This document shows positions 11,201 to 30,553 of a stretch of DNA of 64,000 nucleotides, in pieces. A program made the translations under genes and the position numbers. Position 1 is the stretch's first letter; the number at the start of each line of letters is the position of its first letter. The notes under the pieces were generated by a model. It was not told the origin of the DNA and did not search any database. It saw only the letters and a program-made list of their open reading frames with translations. Origin of the DNA: Lates calcarifer (lineage: Eukaryota; Chordata; Actinopteri; Centropomidae); contig NC_066848.1 of NCBI RefSeq assembly GCF_001640805.2, positions 6,012,575 to 6,076,574 on the forward strand, in the 5' to 3' direction.

Positions 11201-14200
11201 AAACCAAACAAAAGCCTGTAATATTAGATCTTCACAATATTACACAAATCACGAATAAATTCAAGAACATTTTAGCATTATTTACTGACTAAAAGTAAGA
11301 TAAATATGTGAAGTAATGTAAATTGTTGTACTGTCCTGACCTCCTAAATTGGTGGGTTTGTCTATAAGTGAGGCTACCACCAGCAGGGCGCCGTGCAGTT
11401 TGCCTAGTCGAGCAGCCCTTTGTGGTGGAACCAACTGAAGTTCAGGCTCCTGCTCCTGGATCCCCAACCTCCAGGGGGTGATCTTCTTCTGCACCTCAGC
11501 CCAGCGCTCCTCCTTATCCTGCTCACCTGGGTTGATACATACAACACCATGACCACTCAATAACAGATGAAATATCATTGTATGATGTATCAGGTACTTC
11601 CACTGCTTGTGTTTAGTGCTGCTGTACTTTTGTCTTGCTGGATCCAGTCTCCAGGCTGGAGCTGGCTCAGGTCAGGAGCAGAATTTCTCAAAGGAAAAGA
11701 TGGACTTTTAGAGAAACACGACAGTTTCTCAAACTTCCAAGGTGGAATCCATTCATCATCTGCCAACTCTGACAGACTGGGAAAGGTATAGAATATGGTC
11801 TAGGAGAGCAAAATAAATTAAAAAAAGGATAACAAGTATGCTAATGTACATTGTGTTATCTTAGAAATCGGAATAGCTAATTACCAGATAGTACCAGACA
11901 TCCCACATTGAATAAAAATATAGCAGCGCACCTCAACACTGTAATCCCTGACAGGATGAAATGCACCAAAGAAGAAGTGCTCCTGAATTCTTATCCAGTT
12001 TTTGTTGGCATTTCTAGAGGGTGAGACAGAAAATAAATACATTAGCATACTAAAATAAGCTTTTTTCAATTATTAGGTGTGGCATGTGCTCACCCAGTGC
12101 TCTGCATGGCCTCAGCCTGGTTCAAACAGGCCTTAATCACAGTGGAAAGCCCTCCAAAAGCATCAGCCTCCTGCTCTGCCTGAACTTCTGCCAAGCTCCA
12201 CACCCTTTTTAGGGCCAGTAAAGCATACAGGCGCACACTGAAGTTATGGTTGAAACACCACTGCAGGATGATGTCCAGCGCTTTACGCAACTGCTCTGCC
12301 TTAAACACACAGGAAGAGAGATCTTGTAGACACTGAGAGGTGATGCAAGAAGAGCAGTGTTTGATCTCTGAAAAGACAACAAAGGCTTTACCTTATCTTT
12401 AAGATTGGGCATGATGACATTGAAATGCACCAGGACTGACAAGAAGGTGCAGATGCTTGTCTTCGTCTTTTCATGATCCTGTACAGAAAACACAGAAACT
12501 GGTCAATAACTTCACTATTTAACCCATATTACAGTACGTGGTAGATGGATGTCCAGAGTGGGAGCTCACCATGTTGAAACAGCCCCAAAAGCTGTCCATG
12601 TGTTGCGGATAGTGAACGAGGATCAGAATCATCATCCATTCAATCAGGTATTTGACTGAGGCCTGGTTACTGCAGAATCCAGCTGCATACACATGTTTCA
12701 GCAAAGTGGCAACAAACTCCTGCACGTACAAATACACACAGTTACTCTCTGAGTGGTTATTTCCTGTGTGATTCTTAGCATGAGTGTAATTGTCTTACCT
12801 CTCTGAGTTTGGGCAGCAACAGTAGCAGTGTTTGCCATACTCTGTTTTTGACACGATGTTGCAGGGAGTTGCTATAATAACGCACTTTTGACTTTGATAT
12901 GTCATTATCCTGGAAGGAGGAGTGGGAGATGGTGTTGAGGGCTATAAAATTAGCTGCAGCTGACATGATCATGTGTAATGCTTACCTTTTTCAACAAAGC
13001 CAGGACTAGTTCCTCTATCACTCTTTCATGCTGTAGATTAGAGGAATCCAAACGGCTGAGGAAAGTTAGTACGCATGTGCGCGGCAACTGATCATCCCTG
13101 TTATCACTGGAAAATAAAAGTAATTCAACCATGAAAATATCTGCACAGCAAGACAGACCTCTAGTGGCAGTCTTCTGAATTACAGCCATACAGGACAGAG
13201 TTCTCACCTTGTAACAATGACATTACCAGCACACTGTTCACCGAGCTGCTCCACATATGTTTGGACATCCTGGATTAGCCTTTGAAAGAGCAAGATAAAA
13301 CAGTTAAAACAGCCCAAAGGCATAAAATAAATATCTGAACAAATGTGAGAAATGCTGTTAAGAGTTACCGTTGGTCTCTTCTGAAAACTGGTCCGTAGAC
13401 ACAAGCCTCAGTGAGTATGTTGATGTGGCTGAAAACACTAGAAAACACGGTGTCAGCCTGGTCGCTGCTGCCTTGGTCTGTGGGCAACCACGTCTGACAG
13501 CAGTGTTGAAGCAGCACTCCAAATACTCCACTTTTTGACTCAGACAGCTCAATCAGCTCAGTGGCAATCTAAATCGATCATGCAACACCACAACACATTT
13601 GTATACTTATTGTAGAAAATTAATGTTGAAAAAACAAATCACCATACTCATTACTTTCCAGGTTAACCAGCCTGATTTTTATCACCTGCTTCAAGGTGGC
13701 AAGAAGTGTCAGAGCCTGAGTATGTGTCAGCTCCAGCAGTTTGCGGTGGAAGGCCAAGGTGACAAAGCCTTTCAGGGACGGCCAGAAGTCATGGGCATTA
13801 TTGCTCAGTCCTTGCACCAGCTCCCAGCTCAGAGTCACAGCCTCCATACAGAGCGCCTCCTCATCAACTACTAACTGAGATCAAAACATCACCAAATCAG
13901 ACACTTCATCAGGAACCTTATCAGATATTTTTGTAACAGATTCTTCATATAATAACTCTAAGGAAATCCTTGTTATACCTAAACACCTCATTTCAATTGC
14001 TTAAATTTTACCTAAACTGATTGACACTCACTTGTGGCAGCACTGTCTCCATAAAGCTGAGCACAGGCAGCACCAGGTCACTGGGCAGCAGTGCCAGGGC
14101 CTCCACACTGCAGCTCAGAGCAGCCTTGAGAGTATCTGGTGCTCTGGAAATCTCAGGAATCCCAACCATCTTAATCAGGAAGCTCAGACAAATCCACTGG

Positions 14201-14917
14201 TCCCGCATAAAATTGGCGGCAATACGCCCCCAGTCCTGTAGCAGAGGACCTAGCACTCCAAGATCACTACCAAAAGAAGAAAAGAGCTTATCCCTAATTA
14301 TCCCAGTGTGGCACTTGAAGACAACATATTTCTATTCTGAATATCATTTTCTAGCCAAAGGTCTCCTAAATTGACACCTCTTATGACTTGTGCTGTAATA
14401 AAAAGCTTCCACTAACCTTGAACAGTCTCCCGTCAGTGGTTTCAGCAGGCGTTTATTGAAGTTTCCCAGAGATGACTGACTTTGTGAGGAAGTTAGCAGT
14501 GAGCTATAGAAGTAGTCATTTAGGGCTTTCAGAACAGAAATGGTCTCTGATTGGATGCCAATCACTTCATGTTCAACAAGCCCACAAATTGTGGCCATGG
14601 ATGCCATAGCAACTGCCCTAGCCACCTGATTTGCCACAGAGGGGATCTGGCAGTGGAAAAACAATCAGTGTTGAATAATCAAGCAACCAAACTGACATAT
14701 TAATTTTCCGTCTGATGACTGGGGTTTGAATATTTAGCTTTGTACCTGCTGGCTTGGTTCTTGAAGGACCTTAAGGCTGTGTTTGATGAGTTTAGGGAAA
14801 CCATTCTGCTGAATTTTCTTATGATGTAGTGGTGTAGAACTGTACATGACCACCAGCTGCCTCAGGACACTCAGATACAGCTCTGCCCGCTCCACGTCAA
14901 ACAGCTGTTGATTTAAA

Positions 14918-14949
<32 letters not shown>

Positions 14950-17900
14950 AAAAAAGAAAAGTACATGCACGCGTCAAAGCTAGCCACAAGGGGCCTCTAT
15001 ACTAATTGGGGTGATGGTGGCTTGCTTGACTTACCTCCTGCAGCTCCCCACACAGCCGCCTCAAGATAAACTCCTGGATTGGATCTACAAGTTTAAAAAT
15101 TAGCTTCTCCATGGCAACCATCACGCCATCAGCTGTGAAAAGAGGAGTGAGAAAATGTGAATGTCAATCCTGATTAGCTAAAGAGTGCCCACAGAGTGGG
15201 CCTGACGTTCCCTGATAAAAGTTAGCAGAATTAATGACAAATTTCTAAGATCTGAGATGTGTTCTCATGCCAAAATTAGAATACATCATTTGATAATGAG
15301 AATTTTTGGAAGCTAGCTTGGTGTTTGACCAAAACCTGGAGTAAGAAAGGAGCAAGACTTTACAAGGATAGTCTGACATTTTTTCAAATAACACACCAAG
15401 AGAAAATTATCTGGGAGGAGCAGTATACTGATTTGTTCAATGCATGAATGCACCCTCCATATACCTTCCTTACTGCATATTTATGAGGGTGGACTTGACA
15501 GCTATAACAGTGAATCAGTGTCATCATTACACACCTTGCTGACAACTTAGTGTTCCTCCAAGCTGGAACAATCGCAGCACAAGCTGTAGGCTCTTGTCAC
15601 TCTTACGCAGAGGTAGGTAGATATTGGTGCTGACTCTGCTCAGGGTGTCCAGCAGAGGAGACAATAATGACTCCAGGGTGTTACCGACCTCTGCGCTAGG
15701 TTGACTCTTCTCCATGTCCACACACAGCAGAATAGCCCTGGCCAACTTATCAGCCTCTTTAGAGTCAGGTAACCTTTCGGTCTGACCTGGGGAGCAAGAA
15801 AACTGACTTAAACCGACTGACTAAAAATGTAAAAATAATCTTGTCTACAGATAAGAAATATTTATTTTATTTATGGCTGCCTCACTTCAGACTTGCCTGT
15901 GCTCACTGGGACTCGGAGATAGGCGTGTATCTCATCTTGAACATAGCCCCTTACAGTTTCTTTCTTTGTGACAGCACCATCCTCCATAATCCTGGGCTTG
16001 AATCTAGCTTCATTGTCTGATAGCCAGGTGCACAACTGCAGTGGTGTCACAAACATGCAATATAGCAATGAGTCAACAAAATTTTAACACATTTTAGGTT
16101 GAGCGCTCCTTCATATGTATCTGACGCACTGTACCTGATTCCAGATCTGTGTCCCTCTACGCAGTGACTCGTCTGCACGGAAATGCATCAGGAAACTAAA
16201 GACATCATCTAGGGTTACTGCATTCTGAGAACAGAGAATTCAATATTACAACTGCCTTTAGAGGTGTGTGTGAAAGTACAGGGGTTGGACAAAATAACAG
16301 AAACACTATAATGCAGTACAACAAACATCCCTACAGTAGATTCATTGTATTTTTAAATTTGATATCTATTTTCGAGTGAATATACTACTATCAATCAGGC
16401 ATTTCTGGTAGAGGTTAATGTGTAACCACTGATCAACTTTGCCAAGGAAACTTTACTTTGTTTGGCACAGATTTTCATTATTTTGGTGAGGTTTCCCTTT
16501 GCCAAATTAAATTATGTTCCTGTAATTTTAATGGCTAGTGCACTATTTGTGTCTTACCACTTCTGTGAGACAGAGGGCAGTATTCAGCAGGAAGCACTGA
16601 GCAGCTCCTCTTAACAAAACTTGATGCGTGACCATGGTGCAGCGCAGCACCTCCCTGTAACACACCACAGACAAAATCAGCATCCATATCAAGCATAACC
16701 AGCTATGATGCAATCTGTGTACCTGTACAGGATGGGGTACCTTAGAGCAGCGAATCCATCAATCCCCAGCAGTGGACTGGGGGGGAGTTTGGATAGAGCC
16801 TGGGAGAGGAAGAGTAGGGGTACTGCACACCAGTGCTTAGAGCCCAGCTGCTGAATCAGCTGCAGCAACACACAACCTACAAAGCAAACACAATGTCAGG
16901 GACAGGCAGGCTTTTAAGCCATGAGAAGTAAGAGCTTTGTTAACATGTATTCTCTGCGGCTTCTGTTTTTATGTACCTCTATGCTCTGAGGGTAGGCTAC
17001 TGAAGAAGGTGGCCATGAAGACTTGGAGTTTAGCCCCCAGCTCAGGACATTCTCCTACACTCTGCTCAACTGACCTGCGTGTGAACAGAAAATAGGTAGG
17101 GCTGAGGACTGGTGCAAGCACACTGGTACTGGTGCTAGTGCATTGATTTTAAATCCTCACCTGTGGAAGAGTGAAGTTTCAGACAGAACATCCATAAAAG
17201 GGCCGACAATAAACTGAGGAGCAGAGCAAAACAAGAGAAACATCTTAATACACAAATTTAACTCTAAAGGATTTCAGTAAAATTGAATGAATAGGCTTAA
17301 ATCACAACTGGATAAACTGTGACTGTGCCTGGTACCTGAGAAAAGGCCAAAGCGAAAGCTGGCTGCTGGAGGACCTGCAGCTCGAGAAGATGACACACTC
17401 CCTCTCTCATTAAGGATTTATTCTCACTGTGGAACATCCGCTGGTACACACAGAGCAGCCAGGAGGGGTGGAAGAGGCCTTGACCTGAAGCTATAACACA
17501 GACAGAGAACAGGTACAAACAACCAGGCTGGAACTTCACTTTTTTTATCCCAGTGAGTTAATTTAGTGTGTTCATTATATTTCCAAAGGAATAAAAAGTC
17601 TGCAATTGAAATAAAGCTGTTTTGGATGACTTCATTTAACTTGCCAGTTACTTATTTTGCTTAACATTTTTTTATCTAATAGACAACACCCTTTGCAAGT
17701 GAAGACAAGTAAAAGTGTGTTAATAAAAGGGTCAATAGCACAATTCTAATATTACCTTGACTATCATTCACTGTTGTTTGGATCAATGTGTCTATTCGGT
17801 TTAGAACTGGCCGGACGACGTGAACCTGCAGAGGAGGAAGAAAAATGCAATATTACAAAGCTGTATCATGATGCCCTCTGCTGAAACTGGTCATAGTGAT

Positions 17901-19017
17901 CCAACCAATCTCCTACCTGGTTTTCCTCCAGGGTCTCCATCACCAGCGCATAATCCTCCCAGAACTCTCTGAGCAACTTGCTCTTGTCGGGGGCCCATTT
18001 GAACAAGGTCTCATCTGCAACAATTTCAAGACCAGTAAAGAAAACAAACCACACAACATCTGAGAACTTAAAGGTGGTACAGTGTCTGAGCATTTTACCT
18101 TCCACTGATGGAGAGAGAGGACAGTTCACCTGCTCCTCCTCTGACAGGGCCACACACCTTTTCAGCAGGTACAACGCCCTCTTACGTGAAACGCTGTCTC
18201 TGTGCGTCAGACCATCCTGAACCATCCTCCAGAACTGAAGGGACAGACGAGGGTCGGGCTCAGAGGAGGGGGGAGGGCTGTGAGGTTTTAGCAGGTGGTC
18301 TGACATGGCGGTCAAACATAGCAGTGCCCGCTCTGTAACCACAGGTGTGCGGTCAGTGCAGTGCCAGCTGCACAGATCCTCCAGGACCAACTTGAGGATG
18401 CTTTTTAACTTCGCACCACTGCAGCAGTTTAAGAACGACAAGAGAAGCCTGATTGTGATTTTGGAGACCAATGCATCAGGGAGTGTTTTGATGCAGGACA
18501 AGGCAGATGACACGGTGGTGAGGGCGAGCTGTTCATCCGCTGACAGAGAAGGTATGAGAGCAGCCATGACTTCGCTTGCAACCTCCACACTGAGTCGTCC
18601 CGGACCGGGTAGCTCCTCCTCTGACAGCTGGAGCGACGGCAGGACGGACAGAGCCACCCGCCCCGGTACTGCCTCCTCACACAGCGGGACACAGACGCTC
18701 ACAAGTCGGCAGGCAGCGGCTGTACTCTCTCTGCACCGCACACCCTCACCGGCTTCTGCGGGTATTCTGGAGAGGAGAGGCAGACATTGCGCCCAAATAA
18801 CCGACTCAATTTTATCTCGAATACTTCGTCTTTTCGCGGCTGTAAGTGGAGTCGTGTCCGAGTCTGCCAAAAGTGGCCCGAGCCCTTCAATGAAAGCCGT
18901 CAGCGCCTCCACCCGCTCCGTCCCCGGCCACGACTCACTCGGCCAGGACAGAGACTCAAACAAACGGTCATAGTCAGGAGAGCTGGATAAGACCGCGTTA
19001 ATTAAAACGGAATACAT
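8238..19017 (-). CDS. tarbp1: TARBP1, SPOUT-family tRNA 2'-O-ribose methyltransferase (Trm3 orthologue)
   Basis: 29 coding exons, 1621 codons plus stop, equal to human TARBP1. Exons: 19017-18099, 18014-17917, 17825-17756, 17490-17336, 17213-17161, 17074-16977, 16876-16723, 16654-16558, 16224-16135, 16035-15897, 15786-15535, 15132-15035, 14904-14746, 14646-14417, 14266-14032, 13874-13686, 13568-13369, 13279-13208, 13106-12986, 12909-12799, 12719-12570, 12478-12392, 12299-12094, 12013-11932, 11799-11628, 11526-11341, 10688-10564, 10245-10109, 8418-8238. All junctions keep frame. Residues 1 to about 1400 are Leu-rich helical (HEAT/ARM-like). The C-terminus carries the SpoU/TrmH motifs: 1, [14 protein letters not shown]; 2, LLLLGNEREGIP; 3, [17 protein letters not shown]. 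Orthologues (yeast Trm3, human TARBP1) methylate G18 of selected tRNAs. The motif arginine and asparagine look intact, so the enzyme is probably active. Intron 10 uses a GC donor. The last intron (1.7 kb) separates motif 2 from motif 3. Confidence 0.95.
14915..14958. repeat. GAA/A-rich simple tract beside a tarbp1 acceptor
   Basis: Plus-strand (GAA)n flanked by A runs. In the sense of tarbp1 it is a CTT/T-rich tract ending about 10 nt before the acceptor of exon 13, so it serves as that exon's polypyrimidine tract. Confidence 0.75.
15787..15896 (-). other. tarbp1: GC-AG intron of tarbp1 (intron 10)
   Basis: Read on the minus strand, exon 10 ends ...CACAG and the intron begins GCAAGT, the consensus of GC-type donors. 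It ends ...CCCCAG before exon 11. Joining at these sites keeps the frame, and no GT donor nearby does so. Confidence 0.75.
16276..16510. mobile_element. Possible degraded Tc1/mariner-type MITE fragment
   Basis: The sequence at 16276-16307 begins CAGGGGTTGGACAAAATAAC, which I recognise as like the terminus of a common short mariner-type element in fish and other animals. A clear inverted partner is not visible; a weak match (TTATTTTGG) occurs near 16480. It lies in tarbp1 intron 8. The extent is approximate. Confidence 0.3.
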
Positions 19018-20333
19018 AGTGGAAAACTGCTGCTACACAGTCAGGAACAAGTGAGCAACAAATACCGCACACCCGGCTTCTCTCAGACTGCCATGAGCAA
19101 CACGTTTCACCAAACGGAATGTAAACTTCCGCAAACGTAATCTTAAACTCTCGCGAGAGATGGGAATGCCGTTAAAGGAATAACACCCCTTCAATGCACA
19201 ACGTCGAATTTAGGCATAAAATGACCAAACTGGTATTATTGGTGGTATTAAGAATTTATTTTCACTATGATAAAAAACAGTGCTTTAGATAAAAATGAAT
19301 TGTTGAGTATTTAATTTAACCCTGTCTGTTATTCATACATTATTGGCATTGAATGAAAGTTTTTCCATATTTAAAAGAGTGACATTCTTTTCCAGTGACC
19401 TCATATTGGCTAAAGACATCAGTTCACTTGCATACCAATAACCATTTACAAAACAGTGAAAATAATGACAGAGAAAACCAACAGAAAGGCTCTTTGTTTG
19501 GGGATTACATAATACAAAAATACTGCAGATTCATTATACACTTGCTGGTTACAGAAATAGTGCTTTACAAATACTTTACTGTTGTAATTACGAAAGCAGG
19601 AGGAGAGTATAGAATGGGGAAGCTTTGGATGAACGCATTGCCTGCTGTAAAGAGGTTCAATTTTCCACATCAGCAGCTACATTGCTGTGGCAGACTAATA
19701 GGAAATGCATGACAGAGCACACTGTACAAAAATAGAATACATTATAAAATATGATTTTTAAAAAAGAGAACAAAAGAATACAGGAGCACAAACACTAGCA
19801 CCATGGCTTCTGGAGATAAAACAAGGAAATGTAAGTGTTTATGTTAAAAAAAGAGGCAGGAAAGCAAGTTCCATCTTATGAATGTCAAATGCAGCACAAC
19901 TGCACTGCCTTAAAATTTCAACTATAAAATTGTGTGCCCTCAACATTAACCAATGCACACATTTCTGGAGAAGTTTTCAACAGTGTAAACTTTACAGAAG
20001 ACAATATAATTGATCAGAAATGTTTTTGCTCAAAGAAGATAAAATGTAATAAAATAGTGCAAGTAGTGTGTACACAATATACAACATAAATAAATATGCT
20101 CTGTTTACTGATTGAAATGTTGCTGAATTAGATCTGTTATCTAATTCACAGCTTTTCTAGGAATGTGGGGTCCCGTCATTTTCAGTGATGTCTGAGGTGA
20201 ACACATCCCTCGCTGTCATCATCACCACCACACAGAAAACACAGACATTCATGTGTTGGCAACCTATGAGTTCAGTTACACAGTAAATGAAGGAAGAGAA
20301 CGGGTATTTTGTGGACATCAGTACTTGACAAAT
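19018..20333 (-). other. tarbp1 promoter/5' UTR followed by FRMD-family 3' UTR
   Basis: Just upstream of the tarbp1 ATG (19017), about 19.02-19.16 kb has more CpG than its surroundings and probably contains the transcription start. From 19255-19260 (AATAAA on the minus strand) up to the FRMD stop at 20334 is the likely 3' UTR of that gene, about 1.07 kb. I see no coding exon. Confidence 0.5.
19255..19260 (-). terminator. Candidate poly(A) signal of the FRMD-family gene
   Basis: TTTATT on the plus strand, about 240 bp upstream of the tarbp1 start codon. The FRMD transcript would therefore end almost at the tarbp1 promoter. Confidence 0.4.
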
Positions 20334-26207
<5,874 letters not shown>

Positions 26208-29200
26208 AATGTCTTCTGTATGTCTGTGATAAATAAGTACTCTCTCTGTTAAACTTCTTCAATCTTCTCTTGCTTTCTCTATCCCTCACTTTTTATCTGT
26301 TGCAGGGGAGCTTGTCCATATTGTATCTAAAAAAGACAGATGACATCAGGGAGATAAGCAAAGTGATTTAAAAACATGACCCAACAATAGTTCAATGTGA
26401 ATGATGATGACAGCAGAATAAAATTTAAAGAGATAAACTCACGTCTAAGATTCAACTAATTAAAACACCGCAATTAAAAAGGGACCTCTGTGCAGCATGT
26501 AACCTTCTGCATTGATATCACATCAGCATACATCAGTCACAGCAAAAACAATCCCATACTCAGACATAAGTACATGGATGTCTCCCACTAGCCCACAACC
26601 AAGATTAACTGTATGTGGATTGTCCTATCTGAGGGGTTATAGGCCAGATGTTTCAACATCACAGTTATCCTCCTGAGGGATAGTCCAAAATGTTAATCAA
26701 ATACATGACTCAAACAAATAACATCAGTTGGTCGATCTTAAAAAGCATCTAGATGCAAATCACTGGCAAATACTATAACAGTGTATAAATGAAAAACAGG
26801 GGAAATAGTTGGGCATACTAAATGAGCTTATCATACTGTAATCCTAATAATAGTCATTAACTTGGAACAATCAGATAATCCTTGACATACCTATTCTACA
26901 CTAACAGCATCTTCAGCAACATAAAATTATGAAAAAGAGCTGTATTATTGAGATTCTGTTTAACACACTAGAACAACTGGCCATGATGGAGGGAGTCAGT
27001 CTATTTGCAACCAAAGTTCACCTGACACTTGCCCCGATATGCTGACCCGAGGCCCCAACTGGTACGAGACTCATCTGATTAACGTCTCAGAATCAATTAA
27101 TCAGGTTAATTACTGCTGCACGCCGACTCTAAATCCCTCAAATCCCGCGCTGGACAGTAACCAGCAACCCCCATCCCCCACCCCTGCCCCCCCCAAAAAA
27201 CAGAATCACCTCCATGTAAAAAGTAGAAAATATGTTTTACTTTAGAAAGTGATCCTTGAACAGACTGTTTATGTTATACTTGTGTCACCTAACTCTTGAG
27301 TGGGTTAGTTATCTAATTAGGGGAAAAAGATGTTTACATGTGTTTAAAAGTACCAGATGCAACAGGCCTAATTGTTGAGGTAAATCATAATAAAAGAACA
27401 AATTTGCCAGTGTACAAAACATTGTAGGAACTACAAAAGTGAATGTTCTTGGCTTAGAGGGCAAAACATTTGTCTTACCAAATATGATTTATGGACATGT
27501 TCAGACACAGCCTCACTCACATCTAGGTGTCAGCGCAAACAGACATAAAAAACCTGAAATTCCAGTAGTTGAACATCTGACTTGTTTGTGACAGAGTCAA
27601 ACTGTACTGTTCATTGACTCTGACACTGTAATACTGTAAAACTCAACAGACCAATGTATTTTTGTAATTCTAACAATGCATAAATTATTCTTACATTGTT
27701 TTTAAAAAACCATTATTTACTTTTTGAGTCTTGGGAGTTCCTCCTCAGTATATGTACGGCCATAATACAAGAGTTGTAGCTCCATACTCCGGTTGGCTAA
27801 AAAAAGACTAAGACTATATTAGACACAGATGTATTTTTAACTCAGTCATCATAAAATTACTCACTGAAACAATACCACAGATTTTGTGTTGATAACCAAA
27901 TGATAATATGCTATATATGATTTTTATTACTGAGATATTGGAAGAAGAGATTGTAGACATTTGTGACCAATTTATGAGCAATTCATGCATGAAGCAATGG
28001 GACTGAAAAATAGAAACAGATTTGTAAAGAGAAAAGAAATGCTTTGTACAGGAATTTGAATGGTCTCAGTCACGTGGGTATTTACTTAGTTTTGCATCTG
28101 AACTTCACTTGCAATGCAGTCAATAATCTCCCTTTCTTGTAGCATTTGACTTATTTATGTTAAGACTACCTTATCAAATGAAATTACATATAAACAACAC
28201 ATAAATGTATCAATAACACAGTGCAAACCATGGTTACTCACAAGAATAAACTGTATTATCACTATTAATACCAATGCTTCCATATTCCATAAAAATGTGC
28301 CTACCATATCAAAGACAAACAAATGGTGTAAGGCATAAAAAGAACTGAGTTACTAATGAATGAGGTGGAACCATATCAACCTTATTCAGCCACAAATCCA
28401 GAGTACAATCAAGTGAATAAACTACACTGGTCTTAACTGCATTCCACCTGTAAAACAAGTTTACCATCAGCCCAAATGGTGCTGGCTGACGTCCTCAGAC
28501 ATCCCGCTTGTTGCTGACCAGGGTGAAACCTGGCATCACATGATAGCAGCCATCTGTATGCCATAATTCCCCTCCAAGACTGTTATAATCCCTGCTCCTG
28601 AGCACACTGCTGGCTGTTGGAAAAACAACACCCCTCTACACTGTACAAGCTCTCTGAAGTGCAAGGCATCCTAACTGCCCGCTACAACCACAGAGGGATA
28701 GAGAGGAGGGGGTTTCTGAATAAACAGGGGAATGCCATTTACACTCATCCCACTTGAAAACAATGGGGGGGAGACAGCTTTTCAGTTCTGGGGGAGCAGT
28801 GCATTTCTTAGGGTTGACTCAGAGCCCTGATAGACGCAGTTACATTTTCAGGGTTCAATGATTTGTTTGAAGGCTAGAATTAAAACAGACTTTTCACGAA
28901 CTTGGCACGGGAGTATATAAGAACCATAGCCTGTGAGGGATAACACAGGTGCATTGAAACTTCCAGCTTTTCACTTTATCTCCAAATTAGCGGTATCTTA
29001 ATATATTGACGCTATTTAACACAACATAATAAGCTAGCTGCCGCTAGTTCTAAAGTAAGAGAAGGTTACAAGTAGTTTCTAAAATACTTTTTACTGCTAG
29101 TCGTGGTTACGTTAAACATTTTCCTTGCGAGAAAGTGTGTGTTTGGTTGGATGGGATGGTAACACAGTGCAACAAGTGCATCTCTAATTCTAGCCACTCT

Positions 29201-29232
29201 TTAGGCTGGCTATGAAGAAGTAAGTCACTTAC
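26208..29232 (-). other. First intron of the FRMD-family gene
   Basis: Between the ATG-bearing exon and the inferred non-coding first exon. I see no additional FERM-like exon, RNA gene or intact repeat, only AT-rich sequence and a C/A-rich stretch near 27150-27200. Confidence 0.5.
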
Positions 29233-29420
29233 CATCATATCATACGAAGCGAAGGAGTTCAAACTTCAGTCGCAGGTCTTCGCAGCTTGTTCAGACACAC
29301 AATTTTGTTATTTTCATCCGAATAAAAACATGACTGAAGTAAGGACGACACCAGCTTCTCCACCCTCTCCATTGCGTGTTGAAACTTTTTCAACCACCGT
29401 GAAGCTCAAACGATTGAGCC
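29233..29420 (-). promoter_or_regulatory. Inferred non-coding exon 1 and promoter of the FRMD-family gene
   Basis: On the minus strand a donor GTAAGT begins at 29232, preceded by ...ATATGATG and a locally CpG-richer stretch up to about 29400. This fits a 5' UTR exon whose partner acceptor lies just before the ATG at 26207. The start site itself cannot be seen. Confidence 0.45.
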
Positions 29421-30100
29421 ATACCATTTTGAAAGGTTGTGGGGGGGACTCTGTTTTGATTGAATACTTGCTGGGATTCTTTCTACTATTTACACGTTCT
29501 AGTTAACGCTTATTTTAGTTTTTAATGTGTGTAAATGAACAAAAATCAAACATATTTTCTTATCCGTGTGGGATAGAAACATTATAATATTTCAATGCAA
29601 TGCATTACCAAACAGATATACCCCCAGTGTTTGCGATGGTAGAGCGATCTCGTGCTAATTAGAGGGCCAAGCTCAAAGTATGGACAGTGGTTGGGGCAAA
29701 ATAATAACTAGGAGTACGATCAGATGTTTTTTTTTTTTTTTCAGTAGTTTTTCTTTTCATACTGGAATAGTATGCGCCCCTATACACGATCTAAATGTCC
29801 TTGCTATAATCACCTTGTAGCTTCCATCTATGTTTCTCTATCAGTCAGTGCAGTTCTGCATCAGCAGAACACAGTAGTTTCCTTTCAGTATGTTGCAAAA
29901 GGGCTCAGCTATATGAGGGTTTAAATGTCTAGTACCTCAGGGGGAATTACAAGTTAAAATCCACATAAATATTGCTGAAGGAATTCTATACACTTAAAGA
30001 AGTTTTAAGCATAATACTCCATATAAACTCCCTCATTTGCTGCAGGTCTTTAAAGGTAGAGATCTTCTACTGCCATCTGCAGGGACATTTGAACCATTAC

Positions 30101-30128
30101 AAGAAAAAAAAAAAAAAAAAAAAAAAAA
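30101..30128. repeat. Poly(A) tract
   Basis: A nearly pure run of about 25 A on the plus strand. It could be the tail of a retroposon on the plus strand or a simple homopolymer; the flanking sequence does not look like a known SINE to me. Confidence 0.7.
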
Positions 30129-30547
30129 GAAGTGCCAGAGAATAATTGGAAAAAATAACACCACACTAACAAGACAAATTTTAAAATCAAAGTGCTGAAG
30201 AAAGTGCAGGATTATCAGAACTGCTGCATGTGTGCACTCATGATGAAAAATCTCTAAATCTTCCAGGAATGACACCAGGAACGACACAACTCAGCAGAGA
30301 AATAAAAGTCATATAACCAATTTTATAATATGCATATTTAATGGTAGAGTATGATGATATATAAACAGCTGTCCAAGAAACTTTTTTAAATTCCAAGCAA
30401 TACTTTCCAGTTTAAACACATAAATAATAACCACGATACCAACCAAATACTTTCAATAAAATAGGTTTGTATTACCAACCTGTGCTTTTGCTGAATCATG
30501 ATCATTGCTTAAAACCCTGTAATAAAATGTTATGTTGTAGGCAAAGC

Positions 30548-30553
30548 TTTATT
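30548..30553 (-). terminator. fam135a: Candidate poly(A) signal of fam135a
   Basis: TTTATT on the plus strand, about 690 bp past the fam135a stop. Upstream alternatives with non-canonical hexamers cannot be excluded. Confidence 0.35.

Noticed and set aside
18305..18973. 222-codon plus-strand frame antisense to tarbp1 exon 1
   Set aside because: It is a shadow of the GC-richer coding exon on the other strand; the product is low-complexity Ser/Arg-rich with no domain.
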